Source: Alcanivorax sp.
Lineage (GTDB): Bacteria; Pseudomonadota; Gammaproteobacteria; Pseudomonadales; Alcanivoracaceae
DNA length: 64,000 nt
Direction: 5' to 3'
Assembly: GCF_002726155.1 (NCBI RefSeq)
Contig: NZ_PBSH01000005.1
Location: 85,212 to 149,211, forward strand
Positions 8,331 to 16,936 of this stretch are shown here, piece by piece. Made by a program: the position numbers and the translations under genes. The notes under the pieces are model-generated. The model was not told the DNA's origin. It ran no database searches and was given only the letters and a program-made list of their open reading frames with translations. Numbering within the stretch: the first letter of the stretch is position 1; every line of letters begins with the position of its first letter.

Positions 8331-9080
8331 GTGATGATGAGGCTGTTTTTCTTTCTCTATAGCTGGTTGGTCTTTGTGCCACTCATGGTGGCCACGACTC
8401 TACTGGCCGGTCTGACCTGTTTACTGCTGATTCCTTTTCTTCCCGCCGACAAGGTCGCCAAACTCAGCGCCATTCCCTGGGCAAGACTCTGCCTGCTTTA
8501 TAGCGGCGTACGGGTCGACGTGCACGGCCGCCACAATCTTCAACCCGGGCAAAGCTACGTTATCGTCGCCAATCACCTCAGTCAGTTCGACATCTTTGTG
8601 TTGTACGGCTACCTGGGAGTGGATTTTCGCTGGGTGATGAAACACGAGCTGCGCAAAGTCCCGGTTATCGGCATCTGCTGTGAAAGGCTCGGCCACGTTT
8701 TTATCAACCGCGCCAACACCGAGGCGGCCATTGCATCACTCAACGAGGCCCGGGCACGGCTGGCCAACGGGGCCAGCGTCTTGTTTTTCCCCGAAGGCAC
8801 CCGCAGCCGCGACGGCCAGCTCAAACCGTTCAAGAAAGGCGCTTTCAAGATGGCCCAGGAGCTGCAGCTGCCGGTGTTACCCGTGACCGTGTCCGGTACC
8901 TTCGACATTCTTCCTGCCGGCACCTTAAGGCTTCACCCCGGCGCCACAACTCGCCTCATGCTGCACCCACCGCTCGCCGTGAATGGCAACAGCGAAGAAG
9001 AACTGCGAGTTCTGATACAGCAAAGTCAGGCCGCCATTGCCACACCGCTCGACGACAGCTGCCCGCAGCCTTCACTTTAG
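8331..9080 (+). CDS. plsC: 1-acyl-sn-glycerol-3-phosphate acyltransferase (PlsC family)
   Basis: Residues 81-87 give the catalytic NHLSQFD box (NHx4D) and residues 153-158 the FPEGTR glycerol-phosphate binding motif, followed by KPFKKGAF. A hydrophobic segment at 5-35 anchors it in the inner membrane. It should acylate lysophosphatidic acid to phosphatidic acid using acyl-ACP or acyl-CoA. GTG at 8331 is followed directly by two ATG codons, and GGAG lies at 8319-8322, 8 bases before the GTG, so any of the three could be used. Length (249 aa) is normal. Paralogues are common, so this need not be the essential copy. Confidence 0.9.
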   Translation: MMMRLFFFLYSWLVFVPLMVATTLLAGLTCLLLIPFLPADKVAKLSAIPWARLCLLYSGVRVDVHGRHNLQPGQSYVIVANHLSQFDIFVLYGYLGVDFRWVMKHELRKVPVIGICCERLGHVFINRANTEAAIASLNEARARLANGASVLFFPEGTRSRDGQLKPFKKGAFKMAQELQLPVLPVTVSGTFDILPAGTLRLHPGATTRLMLHPPLAVNGNSEEELRVLIQQSQAAIATPLDDSCPQPSL

Positions 9081-9406
9081 CCGCATTCCGGACAAGCTTT
9101 ACCCCAGCGCCAGCCCACCGTGGCGCCAATGCCACGGCCCGGGCATGTTGTCCGACAAGATTGGCCCATTCTGCAGTGACAAAGTGTCTACACTCGATCG
9201 CCTGAATCGAGCTGAAAGTGCAAAGTCCAGCGCTGAAAGACGCCGGATGGCTTATCAAAACCTGAAAGCTGTGCCGCAAATTCAGATAACGATGCGACAC
9301 GGATGCCCGGGTTTTCGTTTCCCACTGCTATGGCTCGCGCTTTTGAACTCAGCACTTTCAACTCAACAACGCAGCCGCCCCTGCGGGAGTGGACACAGGA
9401 GTGATC
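9081..9406. other. Intergenic region with a perfect hairpin, no gene seen
   Basis: No supported gene lies in these 326 bases; frames that run through are antisense or out-of-frame extensions. CCGTGGC (9118-9124) pairs perfectly with GCCACGG (9131-9137) across a 6-base loop, about 40 bases after plsC. It lacks a T-tract, so it may be a weak or Rho-type end, or an RNA-stabilising stem. A TACACT near 9188 is a possible -10 box for the following dehydrogenase gene. Confidence 0.4.
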
Positions 9407-10246
9407 ATGAAGAATTTCAAAGACAAAGTGGCTGTCATCACCGGTGCCGGCTCGGGCATCGGCCGTGCCCTGGCTCAGGAACTGGCGGCATCCGGCGCAA
9501 AGCTTGCGCTCTCCGACATCAATGAAGCCGGCCTGAAAGAAACCGCCAACAGCCTGAATCTCGGCGAAGACCGCGTGATGACCAAGGTACTGGACGTGGC
9601 AAACCGTCAGGCGTTTTATGATTTCGCCGACGATGTGGTCAACCATTTTGGCCAGGCCAACATGATCTTCAACAACGCCGGTGTGGCACTGGGCGCCACC
9701 GTGGAAGACATGAACTACGACGACTTCGAATGGTTGATGAACATCAACTTCTGGGGTGTGGTCTATGGCACCAAGGCCTTCCTGCCCTACCTGAAGCAAT
9801 CCGGCGAAGGCCACATCATCAACATCTCCTCCATCTTCGGTCTGGTTGGCATTCCCACACAGTCCGCCTACAACGCCGCCAAGTTCGCCGTACGCGGCTT
9901 CACTGAATCCCTGCGTATCGAACTGGAAATGGAAGGCAGCCCGGTGTCCTGTACCTCTATCCACCCGGGCGGCATCAAGACCAATATTGCCAAAGCTGCG
10001 CGCATGAGCGAAGGCGTTGAGCGCATCACTGGTGCCAGCAAGGAACAATCCATCCAGGACTTCGAGAAGATGTTCCGCACCACCCCGGAAGAGGCCGCCA
10101 GCACCATCCTCAAGGGCGTGCGCAGTAACAAACGCCGCGTCCTGATCGGCTCGGACGCGGTTGCCGTGGACGCCATGCAGCGCCTGCTGCCCACCAGCTA
10201 CCAGAAGCTGGTGGCCATGGGCCAGAAGTACATGAGCAAAAAGTAA
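9407..10246 (+). CDS. SDR-family NAD(P)-dependent oxidoreductase
   Basis: A classical short-chain dehydrogenase of 279 residues. It has the cofactor motif TGAGSGIG at 12-19, NNAG at 89-92, a catalytic serine near 142 in NISSIFG, and Y155-x3-K159 in SAYNAAK. D37 at the end of beta-2 (SDINE) suggests NAD(H) preference. The substrate is not evident; the C-terminal helices resemble those of SDRs acting on hydrophobic alcohols. The ATG at 9407 is chosen because AGGAG lies 5 bases upstream (9397-9401); an upstream start at 9389 would bury that site. It is followed by the methyltransferase gene 81 bases later. Confidence 0.88.
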   Translation: MKNFKDKVAVITGAGSGIGRALAQELAASGAKLALSDINEAGLKETANSLNLGEDRVMTKVLDVANRQAFYDFADDVVNHFGQANMIFNNAGVALGATVEDMNYDDFEWLMNINFWGVVYGTKAFLPYLKQSGEGHIINISSIFGLVGIPTQSAYNAAKFAVRGFTESLRIELEMEGSPVSCTSIHPGGIKTNIAKAARMSEGVERITGASKEQSIQDFEKMFRTTPEEAASTILKGVRSNKRRVLIGSDAVAVDAMQRLLPTSYQKLVAMGQKYMSKK

Positions 10247-10327
10247 CAACCGGCCAGGGAATCACGCTTTTCCCTTGCCAGAAAAAGCCTTTGATGGTGC
10301 CATGGCTGCTCACTCACAGGAGTAGCC

Positions 10328-10918
10328 ATGACATCCTCAGAGGTTCCTTTCTCCCAGGCGGCCGAAAACAACAAAGGCCCCATTCTTCAGGTTTTACAGC
10401 AACACTGTCAGGCCCCCGGCGCCTTGCTGGAAATCGGCGCTGGCACCGGACAGCACGCAGCCTGGTTATCTGCACAGCTGCCCCATCTGCAATGGCAACC
10501 CTCGGACGTCCCTGAAAATCTGCCCACCATTCGCCACTGGCTGAGCCAGAGCCCTAATCCGGCAAAAACACCGTTGGCGCTGGATGTGGCGGGCCAATGG
10601 CCCACTGGACCATTTGATTATCTGTTCACCGCCAATACGTTCCACATCATGGCGCAATCGCTGGTCGCTCACTGCATTGCTGAAGGCTGCCAACGACTCA
10701 GCACAACAGGGTTATTCTTGGTCTACGGCCCCTTCAACTATGATGGGCAGTTCACCAGCGATTCAAATCGACAGTTTGAAGATTGGCTGAAAGCCACTGA
10801 TCCGCAGCGGGGCATCCGCGACAAGGAATGGATAGAGCAGGAATTTGCCCGCCACGGCCGCCAATGTCTGACAGACCATGCCATGCCTGCCAATAACCGG
10901 GTACTGGTGTTTGGGTAA
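10328..10918 (+). CDS. DUF938 SAM-dependent methyltransferase
   Basis: The 196-residue protein starts with the family signature PFSQAAENNKGPIL and carries the SAM-binding loop LEIGAGTGQHAAWLS (motif I), followed by the acidic SDVPENL. TANTFHIM and GLFLVYGPFNYDGQFTSDSN are typical of DUF938 proteins. The fold is a class I methyltransferase; the acceptor is unknown. A CAGGAGTAG tract just before the ATG gives the ribosome binding site. It is convergent with the small DUF1145 gene, only 12 bases away, with no clear terminator between them. Confidence 0.85.
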   Translation: MTSSEVPFSQAAENNKGPILQVLQQHCQAPGALLEIGAGTGQHAAWLSAQLPHLQWQPSDVPENLPTIRHWLSQSPNPAKTPLALDVAGQWPTGPFDYLFTANTFHIMAQSLVAHCIAEGCQRLSTTGLFLVYGPFNYDGQFTSDSNRQFEDWLKATDPQRGIRDKEWIEQEFARHGRQCLTDHAMPANNRVLVFG

Positions 10919-10930
10919 GAAGCGACGGTT

Positions 10931-11194
10931 TCAGGCGCGAGCGCGGCGAACCCCGCGCATTCTCGGCTTAAGGTAAATCACGCCGAATATCATGGTCATC
11001 AAGGCATCACGCCAGTGAAACAGGCCTTTGCCCCGCAACCACAGGGCAAAGCCCAGGCATTCCAGCGCATGCAGAATCGCCACCACCGAGCCGGCGATAA
11101 TGAGCAGGCGGTCAAAGGGAGCGGGTAAATCCATGAAAATGGCTAACAGTACCCCCACCCAAAACACTACAATAACGCCGCGAAGTAAGCCCAT
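10931..11194 (-). CDS. DUF1145-family small membrane protein
   Basis: This 87-residue protein has two hydrophobic helices (GLLRGVIVVFWVGVLLAIFM and LLIIAGSVVAILHALECLGFALWL) followed by an amphipathic helix and a basic tail ending RGVRRARA. The pattern fits DUF1145 inner-membrane proteins of gammaproteobacteria, whose function is unknown. The ATG at 11194 is preferred over the one at 11203 because AGAGGA then sits 8 bases upstream. It is divergent from rhlB and its start overlaps the rhlB promoter region. Confidence 0.72.
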   Translation of the reverse strand: MGLLRGVIVVFWVGVLLAIFMDLPAPFDRLLIIAGSVVAILHALECLGFALWLRGKGLFHWRDALMTMIFGVIYLKPRMRGVRRARA

Positions 11195-11206
11195 AACAAA
11201 CATCCT

Positions 11207-11235
11207 CTGACAGCGCTGGCTATTTTTTCTACACT
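11207..11235 (+). promoter_or_regulatory. Sigma-70 promoter for rhlB
   Basis: CTGACA at 11207-11212 and TACACT at 11230-11235 are separated by 17 bases, matching the sigma-70 consensus at 5/6 and 4/6 positions. A transcript would start near 11242, giving a leader of about 85 bases before the helicase gene. Confidence 0.6.
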
Positions 11236-11327
11236 GTGATGTTTGGAGACGCCTTCAAAGCCCTGCCAGACAGGAACACAAGGCGACTGCACTCACAAAA
11301 TCTCTCGCATTCAGACTGAGCGAATAC

Positions 11328-12614
11328 ATGCAAAAAGACAAGGCAAGCTCCTGGAGCCTGGAGCAATTTCAGGTCCCGGAAAAGGAAGGCGAGAGCCGCT
11401 TTCACGATTTCGACCTGCACCTGGACCTGATGCACGGTATCGCTGATTCCGGTTTTCAGTACTGCACCCCCATTCAGGCTGAAGTACTGACCCACACCCT
11501 TGCTGGCGCCGATGCCATCGGCCGGGCCCAGACCGGCACCGGGAAAACCGCCGCCTTTCTGATCACCGTGATCAACGACCTGCTCAAGCACCCTATCGAC
11601 GTGCAACGCTTTGCCGGTGAACCCCGTGCCCTGATCGTGGCCCCCACCCGGGAGCTGGCCATGCAGATCGAAAAAGACGCCAAGGTTCTGGCCAAGCACA
11701 CCGACCTGCAGGTGATGAGTGTGGTCGGCGGCATGAACTTCAATCGTCAGCAGGAACGTCTGCAAAACAAGCTGATTGATATTCTGGTCGCGACTCCCGG
11801 GCGGTTGCTCGACTTCGCCAAGCGCCGCGACCTGTGGCTCGACCGGGTGGAGTTCCTGGTGCTGGACGAAGCCGACCGCATGCTGGACATGGGCTTTATC
11901 CCCGATGTGAAACGCATTGTCGGCATGACTCCGAAAAGCCAGTACCGCCAGACCCAGCTGTTCTCGGCCACCTTCAACGACGATGTGATGAACCTGTCCC
12001 GTCGCTGGACCCAGGACGCAGAAGTAGTGGAGATCGAGCCCACTCAGGTCACCACCGACACCGTCGAGCAGAAGGTCTACATCACCAATACCGACGACAA
12101 GTTCAAGCTGCTCTATAACCTGATCACCGGCATGAACATGGACAAGGTGATCGTGTTTGCCAACCGCCGGGATATTACCCGCCGGGTCAGCGACCGGTTA
12201 CACAAGAAAGGGCTGAAAGTCTCTCTGATTTCCGGCGACGTGCCGCAGACCCAGCGCAGCAAGACTCTGGAACGTTTCCGAGCCGGTGATCTGCAGGTAC
12301 TGATCGCCACCGACGTGGCAGGCCGAGGCATCCACATCGACGGCGTCTCCCATGTGGTGAACTACAATCTGCCGGAAGACCCGGAAGATTACGTACACCG
12401 CATCGGCCGCACCGGCCGCGCCGGCGCCAGCGGCATGTCAATCAGCTTCGCCTGTGAAGACGATGCCTTCCTGTTGCCGGAACTGGAAAACGCCATCGGC
12501 ATGAAGCTGGAATGCGAATACCCGCCCGCCGATCTGCTGGCCGAGAAAGAAACGGCTGCCCCAGTGAAAACGCCGGGCAACGACACCACGCAAAACGCAG
12601 AAAAGAAGGACTGA
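11328..12614 (+). CDS. rhlB: DEAD-box ATP-dependent RNA helicase, RhlB-like
   Basis: All DEAD-box motifs are intact: Q motif (FQYCTPIQ, 43-50), Walker A AQTGTGKT (67-74), PTRELA (106-111), TPGR (156-159), DEAD (180-183), SAT (213-215), and the C-terminal [13 protein letters not shown] and HRIGRTGR. RecA lobe 2 ends in a short charged tail without the long RNA-binding extension of RhlE/SrmB types. Pseudomonas-group proteins with this N-terminus ([20 protein letters not shown]) are called RhlB. The E. coli protein joins the RNA degradosome; whether this one does is not known. glpE follows after 2 bases, so they form one operon. Confidence 0.85.
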   Translation: MQKDKASSWSLEQFQVPEKEGESRFHDFDLHLDLMHGIADSGFQYCTPIQAEVLTHTLAGADAIGRAQTGTGKTAAFLITVINDLLKHPIDVQRFAGEPRALIVAPTRELAMQIEKDAKVLAKHTDLQVMSVVGGMNFNRQQERLQNKLIDILVATPGRLLDFAKRRDLWLDRVEFLVLDEADRMLDMGFIPDVKRIVGMTPKSQYRQTQLFSATFNDDVMNLSRRWTQDAEVVEIEPTQVTTDTVEQKVYITNTDDKFKLLYNLITGMNMDKVIVFANRRDITRRVSDRLHKKGLKVSLISGDVPQTQRSKTLERFRAGDLQVLIATDVAGRGIHIDGVSHVVNYNLPEDPEDYVHRIGRTGRAGASGMSISFACEDDAFLLPELENAIGMKLECEYPPADLLAEKETAAPVKTPGNDTTQNAEKKD

Positions 12615-12616
12615 CC

Positions 12617-12937
12617 ATGGCAACGCGAATCAGCCCTACGGATGGAAAAAACCTGTTTGATCGGGGTGATACTCTGTTTGTCGATATCCGCGACCCTGCC
12701 AGCTTTGCCGCCGGACACCTACAAGGTGCGGTGCATTTAAGCCAGGCCAACGTGGATCAGTTTCTCGCCAACACCGCTGCAGACCAAGCCTTGGTGGTGT
12801 ACTGCTACCACGGCAACAGCAGTCAGAATGCTGCGGACTGGCTGGGCGAACAAGGCTTCAGCAATGCCGTCAGCCTGGACGGCGGCTACGAGGTGTTTCG
12901 CCAGCAATTCCCGGAATGCCTGGAAGAAATGGCTTAG
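12617..12937 (+). CDS. glpE: Thiosulfate sulfurtransferase GlpE (single rhodanese domain)
   Basis: The 106-residue single-domain rhodanese has the active-site loop CYHGNSSQ with Cys63 as persulfide carrier, plus VDIRDPASFAAGHLQGA typical of GlpE. The length equals E. coli GlpE within two residues. It would move sulfur from thiosulfate to an acceptor such as cyanide or thioredoxin in the cytoplasm. The ATG at 12617 is 2 bases after the helicase stop and is preceded by AAGGA within the end of rhlB. A longer frame starting at 12512 lies inside rhlB and is not used. Confidence 0.9.
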   Translation: MATRISPTDGKNLFDRGDTLFVDIRDPASFAAGHLQGAVHLSQANVDQFLANTAADQALVVYCYHGNSSQNAADWLGEQGFSNAVSLDGGYEVFRQQFPECLEEMA

Positions 12938-12972
12938 GGCCTGTTCACACTAGCTAAATCCGCTGGAAGCAA

Positions 12973-13097
12973 CACGCCGCACGCTACACGCCAAGCCGGA
13001 AGACACAGGGCGGAGATCGTTCACCATACTCTCCGCCCTGTCGTCCAAGTTCACCGTGACTTTACGACAGCGTTCAAGGTGCTGCGTGAAGCGTGTA
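12973..13097. repeat. Composite inverted element: heptamer arms around a 12-bp hairpin
   Basis: Three CACGCNN units at 12973-12993 face GCGTGAA and GCGTGTA at 13084-13097, preceded by two degenerate units from 13070. Between the arms, ACAGGGCGGAGA (13005-13016) pairs perfectly with its reverse complement (13030-13041) across a 13-base loop. There is no T-tract. The whole element fills the gap between the convergent glpE and ompW genes. Confidence 0.75.
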
Positions 13098-13104
13098 ATA
13101 CCCC

Positions 13105-13788
13105 CTAAAAACGATAGCCCACGCCGACCATGTAGACCCAAGGGTCAATTTCAACATCGATTTTATCCACCCGAGCGTCGTTCACATACAGCCGCGCTTC
13201 GGTATCGATATCGATATTCCAGACGCTAGCATTGAGCAGCCAGTTTTCATTGATGAGGAAATCCGCCCCCACTTCCCAGGCAAAGCCCACGGAATTGCTC
13301 AGCTTCACATCCACATCAGCACCGCCCAGCAAAGGACTCACTACGGCATCATCAATGCTGTCATCGAAAAACAGCGTGTAGTTCACCCCGGCTCCAAGAT
13401 ACCCGCGTACAGGACCCAACTGGGGAGCATAAAACTGCGCCAGCAACGTCGGTGGCAAATGGCTGGTTTCGCCAATCACCACCCCACTTCCCCCGGTATC
13501 CAGAATGATGTCATGGGTGAACGGCGTTGCCCCAACCAGTTCAACACCGATGTTGTCTGTCACCATATAAGCGAACGTCAACCCCAACTGGGTATCATCG
13601 TCCACATCGACCTCCAGCCCGCCAACTACTGGCAATGCCGAATCGAAAGCATCACTGCCCACATCAGGAGCAACCTTGATCCCCCCCATGCGTACGATGA
13701 AGTCACCGGATTGATGAGCCACGACAGGCCCGGCCAACAAGACGGTGGACAACATCAACACACTTTTTCCCTGTCCGCGCAGTTTCAT
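13105..13788 (-). CDS. ompW: OmpW-family outer membrane protein
   Basis: A signal peptide (KSVLMLSTVLLAGPVVAHQ) precedes GDFIVRMGGIKVAPD, the typical OmpW start. GLTFAYMVTDNIGVELVGATPFTHDI, LPPTLLAQFYAP, VRGYLGAGVNYTLFFDD and the terminal aromatic YMVGVGYRF all match the eight-stranded OmpW/AlkL barrel. Such proteins let small hydrophobic compounds cross the outer membrane; in hydrocarbon degraders the AlkL member helps alkane entry, though no alk gene lies nearby. ATG at 13788 is chosen because AAGGGGAAGGG lies directly upstream and would otherwise be inside the coding region. The gene is monocistronic. Confidence 0.88.
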   Translation of the reverse strand: MKLRGQGKSVLMLSTVLLAGPVVAHQSGDFIVRMGGIKVAPDVGSDAFDSALPVVGGLEVDVDDDTQLGLTFAYMVTDNIGVELVGATPFTHDIILDTGGSGVVIGETSHLPPTLLAQFYAPQLGPVRGYLGAGVNYTLFFDDSIDDAVVSPLLGGADVDVKLSNSVGFAWEVGADFLINENWLLNASVWNIDIDTEARLYVNDARVDKIDVEIDPWVYMVGVGYRF

Positions 13789-14336
13789 ACCCTTCCCCTT
13801 ATTCATTCAAAAACCCGGAGTGAATCCCCTGATGGGTCAACACGGCACCATTGAACGCCACACTCGGATACCAAGCATTGCGCTGCATCAATAAAAAATC
13901 AGGCGTCCGCCAAATGCTGTCGCGGTTCAAACTTGATACCTGACCTCACAGGCCTGCCCGCACACTGACTACCAGACTGGATGTCCAGACATATTGGCGC
14001 CCCGCTCGATTCAGAATAGGCGCCTCTAATTATGCAGACCCATGCATACCGACCGAAACCGCATAAATTTTGACCAACGGTGCAAAACATACCGCACGCC
14101 GATGCCAATCCATTCTGGTAGCAAACCGTACCCGGCATACACACCACCGCACTGCGTCTGTAACGTTTGCACTAGCGCCTCCGGCAGCAGTCTTCCCGGT
14201 TACATACAGCGTGGTGCGAATGCCGCAAGATAGCTTTCGGAGCCATGCGCTCTACCGCGAAGCGGGGGTCTGCGTCCCATCGCCAGGCCCGGGATCTTCA
14301 ATACCCAGAACCGAATAACAACGAGGTTGTATCACC
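13789..14336. other. Long intergenic region, no gene recognised
   Basis: These 548 bases separate the divergent ompW and orphan 334-residue genes. The frames present are short, lack start signals and read as low-complexity Arg/Pro/Ser/Cys, so I do not call them. The left part must hold the ompW promoter; a GATTTTTTATTGATG tract near 13880-13895 on the minus strand is AT-rich. The 3' half (14210-14330) has several short GC-rich inverted stretches. A small RNA is possible but not supported by a clear terminator. Confidence 0.35.
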
Positions 14337-15341
14337 ATGTCCTCCAATACCCTGGTCAGCGCCCTGCGCGATGCTCACAAGGCACATCTGAGTCAACAGC
14401 TTCAGGACCCGGAACACTGGCAGAGCCTCATGGCTCAAGCGAGCAACCTGCTTACTGACATTCCGCTCGGCAACCTGGTGGATCAGGACAGTCTTGTACA
14501 GGTGGTCGATCAGTGGTTGCAGGAAGCGCTCAGTGCCCGCGGATTGCAGGACGTCATCAACGATGTGAGCCTTGCCGTGTGGGACGCTGCGGAGCAGGAT
14601 GACGCCACCATCGGTGAGCTGCTTCGCGAGGAACACTTCGAGGCCATTCTCGAACAAGTACTAAAACTGCAAAGCCTGCGGGAAAAAGCCATCCACGCAG
14701 CCATGAACCATCCACTGGTCAGCGAAATGGTCAGTGAAATGCTCTATACCGGCATCAAGAATTTCCTGCTGGAAGAAAATGCGCTGGCGAAACTGCCCGG
14801 CGTTAGCAGCATGATGAAGATAGGCCGCAAGAGTGTGGTCGGCAAAGCCATGGGCGGCATGGAAGAATCCATTCGCACCTACCTGCAAAAAAATATTCGC
14901 GTCACCCTGAAAACCGGTGAGCAATGGCTGAACAAACAATTAACCAACGAGCGAATTCAGCAACTGGCCCGCGATGGCTACCACCGCATCGCCCCGCTTA
15001 AACCGGCAAATCACATGAAAATGGTGCCCGACGGCGCCGTGACGGAAGTGGTGGCGCAAAGTTGCGCGATTACCGATGAAAGTGCCCGTCTGGCGTACAC
15101 CCGCCGTCTGGTCAGCGTGGGCATCCAGGCAGCCGTGGCATCGCTGATGGAGAAACCACTGAAAAGCGTCCTGGAGGGCATGCAGATCAGTGAAGAACGG
15201 ATCCGCGAGATCGCCACGCCGGCACTGGCCCGAGGCGCCAGTGTTCTGGTTGAACAAGGCGTACTGGAACCCTTTATCGAGTGGGTGCTGGACGATTTCT
15301 ATCAGTCCGAGGCGTGCAGGAACATAATTAATAATGAATAG
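14337..15341 (+). CDS. Orphan helical protein, 334 aa, unknown function
   Basis: I do not recognise this family. The protein is soluble, predicted almost all-helical and lacks signal peptide or membrane helices. Repeated patterns such as VSEMVSEMLYTGIKNFLLEEN and ISEERIREIATPALARGASVLVEQG suggest a helical bundle. GKAMGGMEESIRTYLQKNIR is a conserved-looking amphipathic segment. An ACGAGGTTGT site precedes the ATG by about 8 bases. The last residues (NIINNE) and stop codon are encoded by the AT-rich heptamer array that starts at 15326, so the natural C-terminus may have been altered by the repeat. Confidence 0.72.
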   Translation: MSSNTLVSALRDAHKAHLSQQLQDPEHWQSLMAQASNLLTDIPLGNLVDQDSLVQVVDQWLQEALSARGLQDVINDVSLAVWDAAEQDDATIGELLREEHFEAILEQVLKLQSLREKAIHAAMNHPLVSEMVSEMLYTGIKNFLLEENALAKLPGVSSMMKIGRKSVVGKAMGGMEESIRTYLQKNIRVTLKTGEQWLNKQLTNERIQQLARDGYHRIAPLKPANHMKMVPDGAVTEVVAQSCAITDESARLAYTRRLVSVGIQAAVASLMEKPLKSVLEGMQISEERIREIATPALARGASVLVEQGVLEPFIEWVLDDFYQSEACRNIINNE

Positions 15342-15470
15342 TTAACAATTAATAACTGACCCCAACCAGGTCATATTGTTTTAAAAAAAGAGGCCGCACC
15401 CAAACAGGGCGCGGCCTCTTACATTTCAGGCTAAAGCTGAAGTGGCTCGCGAAGTTATTAATTATAAATT
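15326..15470. repeat. AT-rich heptamer arms in inverted orientation around a terminator
   Basis: Five units of AATTAAT type run from 15326 to 15360, and on the far side the complement recurs at about 15453-15470. AATTAATAACT (15347-15357) is the exact reverse complement of AGTTATTAATT (15453-15463). The phoH-family terminator lies between. The left arm overlaps the last codons of the orphan gene and the right arm touches the phoH stop. Confidence 0.7.
15383..15420 (-). terminator. Intrinsic terminator of the PIN-PhoH gene
   Basis: GAGGCCGC (15390-15397) and GCGGCCTC (15411-15418) form an 8-bp GC-rich stem with a 13-base loop. Read on the minus strand it is followed by seven Ts (complement of 15383-15389), so it ends the phoH-family transcript. 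The plus-strand side has only TT, so it is weaker for the orphan gene. Confidence 0.85.
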
Positions 15471-16936
15471 CAGAGAAACGATTCCGCGTATTCCGCCAAC
15501 TTGGACCTGGGCACCCCGTTCAGCTGCACCGAGCCACCATGCTCGAACCGTTTGAAGCGTTCGGTCATGTAAGTCAGCCCGGAGCTGGTGGGCGACAGGT
15601 AGGGCGTGTCGATTTGTGCCAGGTTGCCCAGGCACACCACCTTGGAACCTTCCCCTGCCCGGGTAATGATCGCCTTCATCTGGTGGGGGGTCAGATTCTG
15701 GCTCTCATCAATCAGGATCAGGGATTTCTGGAAACTGCGCCCACGGATATAGTTCATCGCCTTGAACTGGATATTAGCGCGTTCTTTCACATACTGGATG
15801 CTCCCGGACGGGTTCTCATCATTCAGGTGTAACGCCTCGATATTGTCATTGATGGCCCCCAGCCACGGGTCCATCTTTTCCTCTTCCGTGCCGGGCAAAA
15901 AGCCATGATCTTCCGCCAGTGGTGGCGTGGAGCGGGTGGCAATAATCTTGTTAAAGCTTTTCTGCTCCACGGTCATTTCGATGGCCGCCGCCAGCGCCAG
16001 AATGGTTTTCCCTGACCCGGCCGCCCCGGTCAGCGTGACAATGTGCACATCCGGGTCCAGTAACATCTGCAGGGCAATAGCCTGCTGAATGTTCATCGGT
16101 TTCAGGCCCCAGGCTTCCTGCTCCATCAGGCTGTCCGCCTTATAATGACGAAGCGTCACCACCCCGTTTTCCACCGTCATCACCCGGCCAATAAACCCCT
16201 GTTCATCAACGATATACTGATTGGGATAGACCTCTTCACCCAGAATTTCACTGACCAGCAAGCCGTGGGACAGATGGTGCAGGGTGTCCACGCCCACCTG
16301 TTCGGTCTCTACCTGGGTGACCTGGTCCCAGAACGAGCCGGGCACTTCAAAATAACCCCGGGTCAGCTGCTTGATGTCTGACACCAATTGGTCGTTGTGA
16401 TAATCCTCCGATTCGATACCGCATGCCCGCGCCTTGAGGCGCATGTTGATGTCCTTGGTCACCAGAATATAACGGCGGTCCGGGAACTGGTCTTTCATGG
16501 CAACCACATCATTGATAATACGGTTGTCATTCAGATCATTGGGCAGCGGCGCAGAGGCCTTGTTCTGTTCCGCCATCAAGACGGTAAGGGTGCCCTGGGG
16601 CGCATTATCGCCACCACGGGGAATGGGAATCCCTTCTTCCACCTGCTCCGGTGTCGCACTACCCAACACCTTGTCGATCTGCCGAATCGCGGCACGGCAA
16701 TCCGCCGCCGTGTGTGACTTTCCACTCTTGAGCTTGTCCAGTTCCTCCAGCACCGTCATGGGAATCACGACCCGATGTTCCTCGAAATTCAGTAACGAGT
16801 TGGGATCGTGAATCAGCACATTGGTATCGATAACGTAGGTTTTTTTCTGGTCTTCTTCGAAGGTCGAACTGTCGTTCTGACTGGCGCTTGCGTGGTTGAC
16901 GGAAAGGGTGTGGAGTCTGGCCGCGCGCTCTTCCAT
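15470..16936 (-). CDS. PIN-domain / PhoH ATPase fusion (PhoH2-type)
   Basis: The N-terminal PIN nuclease domain (residues about 33-180) shows the acidic signature YVIDTNVLIHDPNSLLNF with D37, then VLEELDKLKSG and the TKDINMRLKA motif. The C-terminal PhoH domain has Walker A TGAAGSGKT near residue 305, the LLDP-x-IHIVTLTG lead-in, and LILIDESQNLTPHQMK as Walker B. Length (488) fits PhoH2 proteins, for which RNA unwinding and cleavage is reported in other bacteria. GGGGAT lies 5-6 bases before the ATG. It is distinct from the ybeZ paralogue at 33 kb. No antitoxin-like small gene lies next to it. Confidence 0.88.
   Translation of the reverse strand: MEERAARLHTLSVNHASASQNDSSTFEEDQKKTYVIDTNVLIHDPNSLLNFEEHRVVIPMTVLEELDKLKSGKSHTAADCRAAIRQIDKVLGSATPEQVEEGIPIPRGGDNAPQGTLTVLMAEQNKASAPLPNDLNDNRIINDVVAMKDQFPDRRYILVTKDINMRLKARACGIESEDYHNDQLVSDIKQLTRGYFEVPGSFWDQVTQVETEQVGVDTLHHLSHGLLVSEILGEEVYPNQYIVDEQGFIGRVMTVENGVVTLRHYKADSLMEQEAWGLKPMNIQQAIALQMLLDPDVHIVTLTGAAGSGKTILALAAAIEMTVEQKSFNKIIATRSTPPLAEDHGFLPGTEEEKMDPWLGAINDNIEALHLNDENPSGSIQYVKERANIQFKAMNYIRGRSFQKSLILIDESQNLTPHQMKAIITRAGEGSKVVCLGNLAQIDTPYLSPTSSGLTYMTERFKRFEHGGSVQLNGVPRSKLAEYAESFL

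Noticed and set aside
9188..10249. 353-codon open frame on the minus strand over the SDR gene
   Set aside because: It lies antisense to a complete SDR with intact motifs; its product is His/Gly/Val-rich without domains, as expected from GC-rich codon bias.
13899..14318. Small open frames in the ompW upstream region
   Set aside because: Composition (Cys, Arg, Pro, Ser) and lack of ribosome binding sites suggest noncoding DNA.
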